DNA of 64,000 bases, taken from positions 186,001 to 250,000 of the forward strand of contig NZ_AZCP01000002.1 in assembly GCF_001433855.1 (NCBI RefSeq). Reading direction: 5' to 3'. Position 1 is the stretch's first letter. Every line of letters starts with the position of its first letter. The notes beneath the pieces were generated by a model. The model ran no database searches and was not told the origin of the DNA. It saw only the letters and a program-made list of their open reading frames with translations. Below are positions 28,552 to 37,938 of this stretch, piece by piece. The translations under genes were made by a program, and so were the position numbers. The DNA is from Levilactobacillus brevis ATCC 14869 = DSM 20054. Its GTDB lineage: Bacteria; Bacillota; Bacilli; Lactobacillales; Lactobacillaceae.

Positions 28552-30798
28552 TTAATGCCGTCTTCTAGCATCCGCAAAGCCCAAAGTTGTCAGTAGAACG
28601 AGAACTCCGGCAACGAATGAACTCATCGTAGATTTTTCATTGGTCTGTGGTAACGTTTCGGTCGCCATTTTTTCGCTAGTTGTCATCTTTTTGTCGGCCT
28701 TCGTCACTGGGGATTTTGCGGCCGTCTGCGCGACCTTTTGACCCTCAGCCTTGGTATTTAAAGCGACTGTCGTATTCTTTTGCGCACTCTTTTGCCCCTT
28801 GGCCGCTTGACCATTTTGATGAACCGCCAACTGCTTGACTGACTTAGTTACTTTGTCGGCCTCGTTCTTATTAGGAACAATCGCGTCACCGTCACCGCCA
28901 TTAACAATTGGGTTAGGGGTAGTAGGCGTTTCAGGAACTACGGGCGTATCTGGATTGCTTGGTGTTCCTGGATCAACGGGTGTGCCCGGGTCAACTGGCT
29001 CGGTAGGAGCAGTCTTGGTCATTTGATTATCAACGTTAATGTAAACGTAAGCGGAATAAGTTGCATTTTGCGCGAGGAGGTAAATTAAATAGGTCCCACT
29101 CTTGACATCTTTATTACCGGTAAATTGGTAAACACCATTAGCATCTTGCGTAATTTTAAACGTATTGGCCGCATCTTCTGCGACGTTTTTACCATTTACA
29201 TTCGTTATCCGCATGACCGAACTGGTTAAATTATCAAACTTGAAATTTTCCATGTCAAATTTGGTCGGCTGATTTTCCCCAGTCGTTAAGTCCTGCAACC
29301 CATTAATAACGGCACTTGGTTCAAACGTCATATTGTCATCCGTTAAAATGACGTCATTGCCCTGAATACTTTGTTTCCAGCCATTATAGCCTTGATAGGT
29401 ATCACTATTATTGGATAAGATTCCCGAAGTAAAATTATTGTAAAAATACAAAAGATTTTTCAATTTTTGGGTATTAGGCAAATCACCACTGAACTGATTA
29501 TTCTGCAGCCATAACCACTCAATGTTTTTTAAGTCAGGCAGTTGACCGGTAAACTGATTGTTATTTAAATTAGCTTCGACCAGTGAATCACCAAATTCAG
29601 CAATCGGCCCACTCAGTTGGTTATACTGTACAGAAACATATCTCAGTCCGGGTTGATTCAAATTCTCAATATTCCCGGTTAACTGATTTTGTGAAACGTT
29701 AATACTTTCCAAATTTGTTAGGTAACGCAAACTTGGAATCGTCCCGGTTAACTGATTTTCAATCATATAAATATTCTCTATTTCCGGATTATTACTAAAA
29801 TCAGGAATTCCTCCGGTAAGATTTTGTTGATCAGCCCGGAAAAACTCTAACTTAGAGTTAGCATGGAGATACTTCTGAACCAAATCGTTAGCCGTCATTC
29901 CCCAGTTTACTGGAACGCCGGTAAGATTGCTAAGTTCAAAACTAGTTAGATTAGGCGCAAAACTGAGGTCAATCATGGCAGATGGGTCAAAATAGCGCAT
30001 GTCCATTTGAAAATGGATAAGGTTGGTAACCCGTTCCAACCCTTTCAAACTGGTAATCATTCCCACATCATTTGTTGAAACAGGCTGTATCATTTGTATC
30101 TTGTAATTGTCATTCAAATACTGATACAGGTTCGCATCATTAACCGTAGTCCAGGAATACGTTTTCTGAATACAATCCTCAATATATGCCCGCAAGTTAG
30201 CATCTGGCATCCAGACCTGCGCATTGTTAGGATCAAGCACACTAGCGGATTCGGCAACAGCTATCTTGTCTCCATCAGTTGTAATTGGGACCGAGTGATT
30301 TACCGCATTGCTGACATCGTTAGTCGTATCGTTCGCATCTGCATCATCGACAACCGCACTTTGCTTGTTAGCTAAGCGATTATTGTTCTGAGTAGTCGTT
30401 TCTGGCTGACCAACCGATTGATCGCTATGTACTGGATTATCAGTTGCGTCTTGCCCATCATTAGCTGGCGTCTCAGTGGTCGTCGAAGTCACTTGCGCCT
30501 TAGAAGTAGCGGTTACAGGTGCTTGTTTATCCGATGTTTGGGGTGTTTGTGAAGTGTTGGCTGAGCTAGTAGATCCAGTAGCTGAGCTTTGAACAGAAGA
30601 GGATGTGTCAGCACTGGACTGCTTTTGTACTAACGATGACGAATCAGCGGCAGGCGTTACGTCGGCATGAACCGTCGTCTCAACAGTAGCGGTCCCAAGT
30701 CCTAAAGCTAGAAGCGTAATACTAGCATAAAGCCAGTGTTTTCCTGCTTTATAGCTCTTATAATGTTCCTTGTTTTCACCAATAGTTGCACGTTTCAT
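28552..30798 (-). CDS. LPXTG-anchored leucine-rich-repeat surface protein
   Basis: This 748-residue cell-wall protein starts with a KxYKxGKxW-type signal peptide (HYKSYKAGKHWLYASITLLA). A Ser/Thr/Gln-rich linker follows (about 50-170). Next come leucine-rich repeats of the LTGxIPxL type (about 300-460), a small all-beta region, Pro-rich PVDPGTPxx repeats (about 600-630), and a charged linker. It ends with the sortase motif LPQTN at 716-720, a hydrophobic stretch and RRRH. The design is that of an adhesin or mucus/matrix-binding protein, but no ligand is evident. GGAGG precedes the ATG. Confidence 0.92.
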   Translation of the reverse strand: MKRATIGENKEHYKSYKAGKHWLYASITLLALGLGTATVETTVHADVTPAADSSSLVQKQSSADTSSSVQSSATGSTSSANTSQTPQTSDKQAPVTATSKAQVTSTTTETPANDGQDATDNPVHSDQSVGQPETTTQNNNRLANKQSAVVDDADANDTTNDVSNAVNHSVPITTDGDKIAVAESASVLDPNNAQVWMPDANLRAYIEDCIQKTYSWTTVNDANLYQYLNDNYKIQMIQPVSTNDVGMITSLKGLERVTNLIHFQMDMRYFDPSAMIDLSFAPNLTSFELSNLTGVPVNWGMTANDLVQKYLHANSKLEFFRADQQNLTGGIPDFSNNPEIENIYMIENQLTGTIPSLRYLTNLESINVSQNQLTGNIENLNQPGLRYVSVQYNQLSGPIAEFGDSLVEANLNNNQFTGQLPDLKNIEWLWLQNNQFSGDLPNTQKLKNLLYFYNNFTSGILSNNSDTYQGYNGWKQSIQGNDVILTDDNMTFEPSAVINGLQDLTTGENQPTKFDMENFKFDNLTSSVMRITNVNGKNVAEDAANTFKITQDANGVYQFTGNKDVKSGTYLIYLLAQNATYSAYVYINVDNQMTKTAPTEPVDPGTPVDPGTPSNPDTPVVPETPTTPNPIVNGGDGDAIVPNKNEADKVTKSVKQLAVHQNGQAAKGQKSAQKNTTVALNTKAEGQKVAQTAAKSPVTKADKKMTTSEKMATETLPQTNEKSTMSSFVAGVLVLLTTLGFADARRRH

Positions 30799-30956
30799 GA
30801 TAATATCCTCCTTATAAAGTATACTCGTATAAACTACATTTGATGTTTATATATTATGTGCCGCAGGTTATTTGCATACCTAGTTTTAGCGGTTTATGTA
30901 ATTTTATTGTTTTATATTTATTATCCACAATTAGTAATATGGATAACATTTACTTT

Positions 30957-30984
30957 ATCGTACCATGTCGCACATAAATGTCAA
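30957..30984 (-). promoter_or_regulatory. Promoter of the surface-protein gene
   Basis: On the minus strand a perfect TTGACA (30979-30984) is followed after 16 bases by TACGAT (30957-30962). This would give a leader of about 150 bases with a 7-bp inverted repeat. Confidence 0.55.
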
Positions 30985-31336
30985 GATGTCCTTAACCCCT
31001 ATAAACACTGCACTAGATTGTTTGAAAAAACTTAGCATCACAAATAACTTGTTGAAAAGCATGTGAAAGCGGTTAGTGTTAGCCATACCAATAACTTTAT
31101 TCAAGAATAATAAATCGGCTATCTGAATCAATCCATTAAATTATTTCATCGAATTTTATTGATGAAATCTAAAGTAACAAAAAACTTAGAACCAAAATCA
31201 CAAAATCTATGAGTCTGATTCTAAGCTCTTTTCCTATTTTGTGTTCATAATATTTTCCAGACCATAAAACCACACTTCCCCCCTCCGCCGCGCCAACCAA
31301 GTTTTGCATGAACGTTTGATATTTATTTCTAAATAA

Positions 31337-31380
31337 AAACGACAAGCCTACTGTCACGATAACAGTAGACTTGTCGTTTA
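31337..31380. terminator. guaA terminator
   Basis: AAACGACAAG and CTACTGT pair with ACAGTAG and CTTGTCGTTT; the minus strand ends in a T run. It lies about 105 bases past the guaA stop. Confidence 0.75.
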
Positions 31381-31486
31381 TATCTATAAAACTGGTGGGA
31401 ATTTGTCTGAGAAGCACACTAACTATTGGGCATTTTTCAATACCTAAATCAGTAATGTTGTTAACTCGACACACCGATTTGAGGGG

Positions 31487-33043
31487 CTATTCCCACTCAA
31501 TAGTCGAAGGCGGCTTACTCGTCACATCATATAAGATGCGGTTAACATGTTCCACTTCATTAACAATCCGCACGGAAATATCTTGCAAGACATCCCATGG
31601 AATATGCGCGAAGTCAGCCGTCATACCATCAATCGAAGTGACAGCACGAATACCCACGGCGTAATCATACGTCCGGCCATCGCCCATTACCCCGACACTC
31701 TTGATGTTAGGCAGCACCGTAAAGTATTGCCAAATGTCTCGGTCGAGCCCGGCCTTCTTGATCTCCTCACGGAGAATCAAATCGCTATCGCGGACAATTT
31801 GGAGCTTTTCTGGTGTGATTTCACCCAACACCCGAATCCCTAAACCAGGACCAGGGAATGGTTGCCGCCACACTAACTCGCTTGGCATTCCCAGCTTTTC
31901 ACCCAATTCACGGGCTTCATCCTTGAACAGCGAACGTAAGGGTTCAATCAATTGGAAATGCATATCTTCCGGCAAGCCACCAACGTTATGGTGTGACTTG
32001 ATTGTTTGGGCCGTATCCGTCCCACTTTCAATCACGTCAGTGTACAGCGTTCCTTGGGCTAAGAAGTCGATACCATCCAGCTTTTGGGCCTCATCATTGA
32101 AGACTTGAATAAACTCATTTCCAATAATCTTACGTTTCTTTTCGGGTTCCGTAACGCCTGCCAACTTACTCAAGAAGCGATCTTGCGCGTTGACCTGCAC
32201 GATGTTCAACCCAAATTTACCTTCTAGACTGTCCATCACTTGCTTGGCTTCACCCTTACGTAATAGGCCGTGATCGACGAAGATACTGGTCAATTGTGAG
32301 CCGATTGCTTTATGCAACAACACGCCCACAACGGATGAATCAACCCCACCAGACAGACCCAACAGGACCTTCTTGTCGCCAACGGTTTCCCGAATTTGAG
32401 CAATTTGTAAATCAATGAAATCATCCATTGACCAGTTGGCCTGTGCTTGGCAGACATCAAAAGCAAAGTGCTTTAAGATATCGTTACCGTATTCCGTGTT
32501 CCGGACTTCAGCATGGAATTGGATCCCATAAAAATTACGGGTCGTATCCTGCATCGCTGAAATTGGACAGTTTTCACTGGTTGCTACCCGTTCAAAACCA
32601 TCAGGCACTTGAGTGACTAAGTCCCCATGGCTCATCCACACCGTTTGTTCCTTAGGGGTGTCGTGGAATAGCTTTGCGTCGTCGCTCAGAACCGTAATAT
32701 CGGCCCGACCGTATTCTCGGTTATCAGCGGATTCAACCTTACCACCCGTCAAACTGTGGGCCATCAGTTGCATCCCGTAACAAATTCCTAAAATTGGAAT
32801 ACCGAGGTTAAAAATCTCTGGGTCCACATTAAACGCACTACTGTCGTAGACACTATTTGGTCCACCAGAGAAGATAATTCCCTTGGGGCCCCAAGCCTTA
32901 ATCTCAGCCGCAGTCATCGTATGGGCCTTTAATTCGGAGTAAACTCCGAGGTCGCGAATCCGGCGGGTGATCAATTGGTTGTATTGACTCCCAAAGTCTA
33001 AGACGATGATCTTGTCGAATTTAGACATATCAACGTTTGCCAA
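31487..33043 (-). CDS. guaA: GMP synthase (glutamine-hydrolysing)
   Basis: This 518-residue enzyme aminates XMP to GMP. It has an N-terminal class I glutamine amidotransferase with the nucleophile Cys in [10 protein letters not shown]. The ATP-pyrophosphatase P-loop follows (GLSGGVDSS), and the C-terminal dimerisation domain carries [13 protein letters not shown]. Three starts are possible: GTG at 33052, TTG at 33043 and ATG at 33028. The TTG stands 8 bases from AAAGGG and gives [11 protein letters not shown], matching the usual lactobacillar N-terminus and length, so it is preferred. It follows the GNAT gene by about 90 bases. No purine riboswitch was recognised in that gap. Confidence 0.96.
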   Translation of the reverse strand: MANVDMSKFDKIIVLDFGSQYNQLITRRIRDLGVYSELKAHTMTAAEIKAWGPKGIIFSGGPNSVYDSSAFNVDPEIFNLGIPILGICYGMQLMAHSLTGGKVESADNREYGRADITVLSDDAKLFHDTPKEQTVWMSHGDLVTQVPDGFERVATSENCPISAMQDTTRNFYGIQFHAEVRNTEYGNDILKHFAFDVCQAQANWSMDDFIDLQIAQIRETVGDKKVLLGLSGGVDSSVVGVLLHKAIGSQLTSIFVDHGLLRKGEAKQVMDSLEGKFGLNIVQVNAQDRFLSKLAGVTEPEKKRKIIGNEFIQVFNDEAQKLDGIDFLAQGTLYTDVIESGTDTAQTIKSHHNVGGLPEDMHFQLIEPLRSLFKDEARELGEKLGMPSELVWRQPFPGPGLGIRVLGEITPEKLQIVRDSDLILREEIKKAGLDRDIWQYFTVLPNIKSVGVMGDGRTYDYAVGIRAVTSIDGMTADFAHIPWDVLQDISVRIVNEVEHVNRILYDVTSKPPSTIEWE

Positions 33044-33136
33044 GCCATTCACCCTTTCTTCTTTTTCAACATTGCTTATATCATACCGATTTCTGAAACG
33101 CGGGTCAATCTAAAACAACGTTCAATCTATCACGAA

Positions 33137-33721
33137 TTAGTTTATCCGGTAACGCAGATGAAGGTATGGTTGCCGATCCAAGCGCCGGCGTTCGGTGGTC
33201 ACACACCCAAACATGGCCGCTAGCTGGGCCAAACGACTCCCAGGCCGCACATCTAATCCCAAGAAGGCCTGACCACTCAAACGGGCCTGATGAATGGCAT
33301 CCCCAAATAACCACTCATCAAACCACTTTTGTTGATAAGTCTTGTGTTGCGAACGGTTACGTACCGTGAGCAAGTCCAAGTACCACTCATCAGACAACGC
33401 GCGCGGTGAGACCACTGACTGCTGCGGTGGTGCCACCTGCAAGCGTTCAAACAGGGTCGTCCACTCATTATCCAATGTCATTTCAACGGCTGCTGGGTAC
33501 CCGTAAGCTACCCCGACGGCCACGCCCTGATTTTGATAAACGCGCGCTTGTGGAAAACCATATCGAAACGCTGACTGGTGATACCCGACAAACAATAGCT
33601 GCGATAATTGCTCTTTACTAAGGCGCCGCAATCGGCGTAACTGGCGGCGCTCCAGCTCGTGTAAGACCAACATGCTCACCGCATCCGCATCAACAATGGT
33701 CGCATCACGTAGCACTCCCAT
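33137..33721 (-). CDS. GNAT-like acetyltransferase
   Basis: From the ATG at 33721 this is a 194-residue protein starting MGVLRDATIVDADAVSML, a GNAT-type opening. The middle contains a Gly/Val strand (GVAVGVAYGYP) and WYLDLLTVRNRSQHKTYQQK, which resembles the acetyl-CoA-binding strand and loop of this superfamily. GGGGGG ends three bases before the ATG and overlaps the coaA stop region. It is probably co-transcribed with coaA, whose stop lies 7 bases upstream. Its substrate is unknown. The N-terminal extension of the frame to 33757 lacks a ribosome binding site. Confidence 0.7.
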   Translation of the reverse strand: MGVLRDATIVDADAVSMLVLHELERRQLRRLRRLSKEQLSQLLFVGYHQSAFRYGFPQARVYQNQGVAVGVAYGYPAAVEMTLDNEWTTLFERLQVAPPQQSVVSPRALSDEWYLDLLTVRNRSQHKTYQQKWFDEWLFGDAIHQARLSGQAFLGLDVRPGSRLAQLAAMFGCVTTERRRLDRQPYLHLRYRIN

Positions 33722-33728
33722 CGCCCCC

Positions 33729-34652
33729 CTAATATTTCCGTAACAGCAATCGATCAATCCGGTGGCCGAATGTTTTATGAATAATCATATCGGCCCGGTT
33801 GCGAGTTGGTAAAATATACTCTTCCAGGTTTTTTAAATCAATATCACGCCACACCCGTTTACTCTTAGCAATGGCCTCATCATGATCGCCAATCGCGTAA
33901 GGGTAATAGTAATTGGTCGGGTCCTGAAAAGCCGTCGCTAGTAGCAATTCAAACCGTTCCAAGAACCAACTTTCAATCAGCGTTGGGTCGGCATCTACGT
34001 AAATTGAAAAATCGGTGAAATCACTGACATAAATTTGCTCGTTAGTCGGCAACTGTAAGGTATTGATGCCTTCAACGATCAGCACATCTGGATGCATGAT
34101 GTAGTCAAACTGATCGGGAACGATGTCATACACTTTGTGCGAATAGACTGGGGCCTTAATCAGTTCCTTTCCCGCCTTAACGTCATTGAGAAATTGAATC
34201 AGTGCCGTCATATCATAGCTTTCTGGAAACCCTTTACGTGCCATTAAATTACGTTTTTTAAGTTCCTCATTGCTATATAAAAAGCCATCGGTCGTAATAA
34301 GCTGAATCCGTTGATCCGTAAAATAGTGATTAAGCAACACTTCCAATAACCGTGCAGCCGTACTCTTGCCCACCGCCACGCTACCGGCAATTCCAATAAT
34401 AAATGGAACTCGCTGTTGTGGTTGCTTTAAAAAGGTTGCTTTATCGCGTTGTAACTGCCGATAATGATCAAATTCCAAGTGTAACAAGTGCACTAGCGGA
34501 ATATAAATATCCTGCACATCTTGCAGCGAAATGCGGTCGTTAAACGCCTTAATCTGCCGCAAGCTTTCTTGCGTTAGTGGCAAGGTAGCGTCCGCCGAGA
34601 ATTGTTGCCACTGCTCACGGGTAAACGCGTTGTAATTAATGGGATCACGCAA
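33729..34652 (-). CDS. coaA: Pantothenate kinase, type I
   Basis: This 307-residue kinase phosphorylates pantothenate, the first step of coenzyme A synthesis. It has the P-loop GIAGSVAVGKSTAARLLE, then TTDGFLYSNEELKKRNLMARKGFPESYD and DVLIVEGINTLQ, all characteristic of bacterial CoaA. The frame is open to 34901, but the first 83 codons have no family match. The TTG at 34652 stands 8 bases from TTGAGG and gives MRDPINYNAF at normal length. The next gene (GNAT) follows within a few bases. Confidence 0.93.
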   Translation of the reverse strand: MRDPINYNAFTREQWQQFSADATLPLTQESLRQIKAFNDRISLQDVQDIYIPLVHLLHLEFDHYRQLQRDKATFLKQPQQRVPFIIGIAGSVAVGKSTAARLLEVLLNHYFTDQRIQLITTDGFLYSNEELKKRNLMARKGFPESYDMTALIQFLNDVKAGKELIKAPVYSHKVYDIVPDQFDYIMHPDVLIVEGINTLQLPTNEQIYVSDFTDFSIYVDADPTLIESWFLERFELLLATAFQDPTNYYYPYAIGDHDEAIAKSKRVWRDIDLKNLEEYILPTRNRADMIIHKTFGHRIDRLLLRKY

Positions 34653-34920
34653 TCGAGACACCTCAACTTCTACAAAATAATTACTGCCTATTATACCGCA
34701 GAACTTGGTCAGGCTGACAATATTCTCGGTGAAAATCCAACAGCCATGTCCTGGCTTTATCCCGCTGCCAGACATGTATGCTACTACCCTGCCTTCCAGG
34801 CGCGTGTCCCATGTAAGTCGCTGTAAGTTCTTGCCCTGTCGCCTTCCAGACTCAGAATGGCTAAGAATAATAGCAGCCGCGAATAGTTGCCAGTACCACA
34901 ATACTATCGTTCATAAATAA

Positions 34921-35240
34921 TTAGATCAATGCCGCCAAACCGGCAAGTCAGACTTGTTCTAATCGGACTTAGGGTTTAACTAATGTTGCCGTATCACGCT
35001 ACACTAGCCCGGCGGGAAGCGGCAAATGGGCTCAGTACCGTCGTTAGCCTTAGGGCGCGTCCTTGGTGCTCTTAGGATAAGACCGAGCTTTAAGACAAGT
35101 GCCTTGCTTGGCTTAAAGTCGTGTCCGGTACGTTCCAGTCCATTTGCTGCGACCAGAGGGCGGGCAGTAGCCGACCGTATGACCACGTCACAACACATTC
35201 GTTGCGACCCAAAGGCAGGCAGCCTCGAAAAATGTTGCTT
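34921..35240. repeat. Structured non-coding region with repeat copy A
   Basis: No gene is supported. The stretch holds nested inverted repeats. GCGGCAAATGGGCT (35019) pairs with AGTCCATTTGCTGC (35137), and CTTTAAG pairs with CTTAAAG inside. A 55-base segment at 35108-35162 recurs at 37816-37870. Overlapping open frames on both strands here are by-products of this composition. Confidence 0.6.
35108..35162 (+). repeat. 55-bp repeat, copy A
   Basis: This begins TTGGCTTAAAGTCGTGTCCG and ends ACCAGAGGGCG. It matches copy B (37816-37870) at 51 of 55 bases, in the same orientation. Confidence 0.8.
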
Positions 35241-35250
35241 TAATAAAAAA

Positions 35251-35291
35251 CTAGGGTAGCCAGAACACAAACCGTTCTGATTACCCTAGTC
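35251..35291 (-). terminator. helD terminator
   Basis: ACTAGGGTA and AGAAC pair with GTTCT and TACCCTAGT around the loop, with a T run on the minus strand. The outer arms resemble the hairpin before pepN (25550-25605). Confidence 0.75.
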
Positions 35292-35299
35292 TTAATCAC

Positions 35300-37594
35300 T
35301 TAAATCACTGTATATTCTTCGGCTGGCACGTCACTTAATAAGGGTGAGACTTCCCCCACCGCCACTAAGCTTAGACGGTGCATCGCTCGTGAGCAAATCG
35401 TGTAAAGCAACTGCCGTTCATCTTCAGCCGCATAACGACTAGCTGAAGCCTGCCAAACAATTATGGCATCAAACTCTAGGCCCTTTGCCAAGAAAGACGG
35501 TACCACAATGGTCCCCGGCGCTAGCCGCTGATTTTCTGACTGAATCAAAGTCACACTAGCACCCGCTGCTTTGAGTTGATCGGTTAAAGCTCGGCAATCA
35601 GCTAAGTCTTTTCCAATGATCGCCGTCGTTTCTTGATCCGCTTCATTTTTCTGGACCTGCGCAATCACTTTCTTTAGCGCACCGGCTTCATCATTAGCTA
35701 CCGTCACTGTTGGCAATTCCCCTTCACGGGCAAATGCTGTGACCGCCTCCCCATTTTTGAGGATATGCTTGGTAAAGTCCGTGACCTGCTGCGTCGACCG
35801 ATACGACTGCGTCAATTGAACAACCCGGGTCTTATCGGGATCGAACATCGTACTCAGCTCTTGTAACAATGTCCGACTGTTTTCTTTGGTGAAAATCGCT
35901 TGGTTTAAGTCCCCCAGCATTGTGAACCGCGCTCGTGGAAAGCTAAACTTCAAAAAGGCTAACTGGAAGGCATTATAATCTTGAATTTCATCAATGAAGA
36001 CGTACCGCATGTCTCTCTCACCGTCTTTACCCGTCATTTTGTCATACAAGTACAGGTACGGTGTGGTATCAACCAGCTGCATACGATGATCCTTCAACTT
36101 AGTAATAGACTCTTCCACGCTGGCCTGCCAATCAGCCATCGAGATACCATAATCACGTAGTTCCAAACGATTGGGTATATCCCGCAGCATGTGGACATAC
36201 TGGTTATTGATACTCAAGAAACGCGCCCGCACAATCGCCTTACGAATTGGTTCAAAGGCCTTCATCACCACTTTACGTGATAAGAACTGCATTTCCTTTT
36301 CAGAGGATTCGAACTCTCGTGGCTCATCGCCATACAGCGAATCTAGCTCCTGTTTGCTCAAATCCTGAATGGTTTCTTCAACCCACTTTGTCTTCATTTC
36401 ACTAGAAATCCGGCGATTCAAAATGCGAATCAAGGCTTCCTTAGTCGCTTGCAGTCGATTCCCTAAATGATAATTACGATTGAAACTGTAATAAATATCT
36501 TGGATTTTTTCTTTATCAATGAACACTTGACCCTTAAACTTGATGTTTCTAAAGACCATGTCGGCACTTTCCAGATGATCGGCATACCCCGTCACAGCAT
36601 CGAAAAAGGCCAGGCTCCCCTTTAGCTGATTAATCTTCTTTTGGGCGGGCGTATTACTTTCATCAAATCGTTGGGCCAAAGTCTCCACATCAATCTTTGG
36701 CAGACGTCGACCAGCATATTGGTAATAGGTCATCTGCACCATGTTATGTTCCCCTAATTCTGGCAACACCTGATCAATGTAATCATTAAAGAGCTGGTTT
36801 GGCGAGAACAACATGACTTGTCCTGCATTCAAATGGCCTCGGTACCGATACAACAGGAACGCCACGCGTTGTAAAATGGCGGCCGTTTTCCCGGACCCAG
36901 CCGCCCCTTGGACGAACAACAGATCTGATTTGGTATCCCGGATAATTTGGTTTTGTTCCTTTTGAATGGTCGTCACAATGCTCTTCATCTTGGTATCTGA
37001 GTGTTCACTCAGCGCCGATAACAGCATCTGATCCGTCACCGTTTGATCAGTGTCGTAGAGTGTGACAATCGTTCCATCTTCAATCTGAAATTGTCGTTTT
37101 AACTGAACGTTGACGGTCTGTTCCCCATCCGGCGTTTGATAGCTGACATCGCCCAGTTCACCATCGTAATAGATACTGGAAATTGGAGCCCGCCAATCAT
37201 AAATCAAAAAATGATCCGGCGTGTCCGAAAACGAGCCTAATCCAATATAAATTGACTCAGTCTTAGCGGTCGGCCCTTCTTGAAAATCGATTCGGGCAAA
37301 ATAGGCCTTTTTCTCAAGCCGCTGTAACGTGCTCAACTCAGTTGTGGCATGTTGCCAACTGTTCTGACGTTCTGCCAACATTTGCTGCTGTTGCCGCACA
37401 GACAGTGCCGTTTCCAACAAGCCCTCATAACTATCCGTTTTAATCCGTAAGTCATTAACAAAATTTTTGCGGATACCGGCTTCATCATTTTCCGCAACAT
37501 CAATTCGTTGCTTGGCGTCTTCTTCTGCCACCTTAACCTTGGCGACCACGTCATCCAAATGTTTTTGCTCGTAAGCTTTAATTGAATCTGGCAA
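35300..37594 (-). CDS. helD: RNA polymerase recycling motor HelD (UvrD/Rep-like helicase)
   Basis: This is a 764-residue SF1-type ATPase. The N-terminal coiled-coil arm (about 1-95: KVKVAEEDAKQRIDVAENDE...) and the inserted domain are typical of HelD, which removes stalled or inactive RNA polymerase. Walker A is VQGAAGSGKTAAILQR, Walker B is YVFIDEIQDYNAFQLAFL, then TQSYRSTQQVTDF and the C-terminal KGLEFDAIIVW motif. Length and layout match firmicute HelD rather than UvrD or PcrA. It is a single gene flanked by the two 55-bp repeat copies and ended by its own terminator. Confidence 0.9.
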   Translation of the reverse strand: MPDSIKAYEQKHLDDVVAKVKVAEEDAKQRIDVAENDEAGIRKNFVNDLRIKTDSYEGLLETALSVRQQQQMLAERQNSWQHATTELSTLQRLEKKAYFARIDFQEGPTAKTESIYIGLGSFSDTPDHFLIYDWRAPISSIYYDGELGDVSYQTPDGEQTVNVQLKRQFQIEDGTIVTLYDTDQTVTDQMLLSALSEHSDTKMKSIVTTIQKEQNQIIRDTKSDLLFVQGAAGSGKTAAILQRVAFLLYRYRGHLNAGQVMLFSPNQLFNDYIDQVLPELGEHNMVQMTYYQYAGRRLPKIDVETLAQRFDESNTPAQKKINQLKGSLAFFDAVTGYADHLESADMVFRNIKFKGQVFIDKEKIQDIYYSFNRNYHLGNRLQATKEALIRILNRRISSEMKTKWVEETIQDLSKQELDSLYGDEPREFESSEKEMQFLSRKVVMKAFEPIRKAIVRARFLSINNQYVHMLRDIPNRLELRDYGISMADWQASVEESITKLKDHRMQLVDTTPYLYLYDKMTGKDGERDMRYVFIDEIQDYNAFQLAFLKFSFPRARFTMLGDLNQAIFTKENSRTLLQELSTMFDPDKTRVVQLTQSYRSTQQVTDFTKHILKNGEAVTAFAREGELPTVTVANDEAGALKKVIAQVQKNEADQETTAIIGKDLADCRALTDQLKAAGASVTLIQSENQRLAPGTIVVPSFLAKGLEFDAIIVWQASASRYAAEDERQLLYTICSRAMHRLSLVAVGEVSPLLSDVPAEEYTVI

Positions 37595-37897
37595 GCCGAT
37601 CCCTCCTCAGTGAACTGGATTGTTAAAATAAACTAATAATTCGCCTAACTATTCTACACGTCTTCCGGGTATAAATAAAGCAAACTGACCGCTACTGAAT
37701 CCGTTAGTTTTTCACATTCCTACTCGTCTAACCATCAGTCTTGACCGATAGTTTTCTGCTAAACTGGGCACCTTCAAACTAACACTATCCAACTTTTCTG
37801 CAGTAGTGACCATAATTGGCTTAAAGTCGTGTCCGGTACGTTCCAGCCCATTTACCACGACCAGAGGGCGAACAACCCCTAATCAGACCAGTTTTGC
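37595..37897. other. Gene-free region upstream of helD
   Basis: This stretch contains the divergent promoters of helD and the CPA2 gene and repeat copy B (37816-37870). No RNA gene or open frame is supported. Confidence 0.5.
37816..37870 (+). repeat. 55-bp repeat, copy B
   Basis: This matches copy A (35108-35162) at 51 of 55 bases, in the same orientation and 2.7 kb away, on the other side of helD. Confidence 0.8.
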
Positions 37898-37903
37898 TAT
37901 AAT
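37898..37903 (+). promoter_or_regulatory. Extended -10 promoter of the CPA2 gene
   Basis: TGC-TATAAT (an extended -10) lies 35 bases upstream of the ATG at 37939. No -35 box is visible. Confidence 0.55.
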
Positions 37904-37938
37904 GAAAGTTGTGTACCATAACTTCTGGGGGTGATTTT

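Larger units (their letters stand above)
30799..31486. other. AT-rich gene-free region
   Basis: This 688-base stretch holds the promoter of the surface-protein gene (30957-30984), small inverted repeats (TTATCCA/TGGATAA at 30921-30946 and ATTTCATC/GATGAAAT at 31143-31168) and the guaA terminator. A 101-codon open frame at 31169-31474 is not supported as a gene. It is clearly richer in A and T than its neighbours. Confidence 0.5.

Noticed and set aside
31064-31077. cre-like TGAAAGCGGTTAGT upstream of the surface-protein gene
   Set aside because: It matches only 12 of 14, lies about 265 bases from the gene and upstream of the likely promoter, so a role is doubtful.
31169-31474. 101-codon open frame on the minus strand between guaA and the surface-protein gene
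   Set aside because: No ribosome binding site, no family match, and it runs through the guaA terminator hairpin (31337-31380).
34653-34901. 83-codon N-terminal extension of pantothenate kinase
   Set aside because: It has no similarity to the family. The TTG at 34652 has a good ribosome binding site and gives the normal length.
35004-35270. Overlapping open frames on both strands in the structured repeat region
   Set aside because: They coincide with inverted repeats and the 55-bp repeat, have no ribosome binding site and show no protein family.
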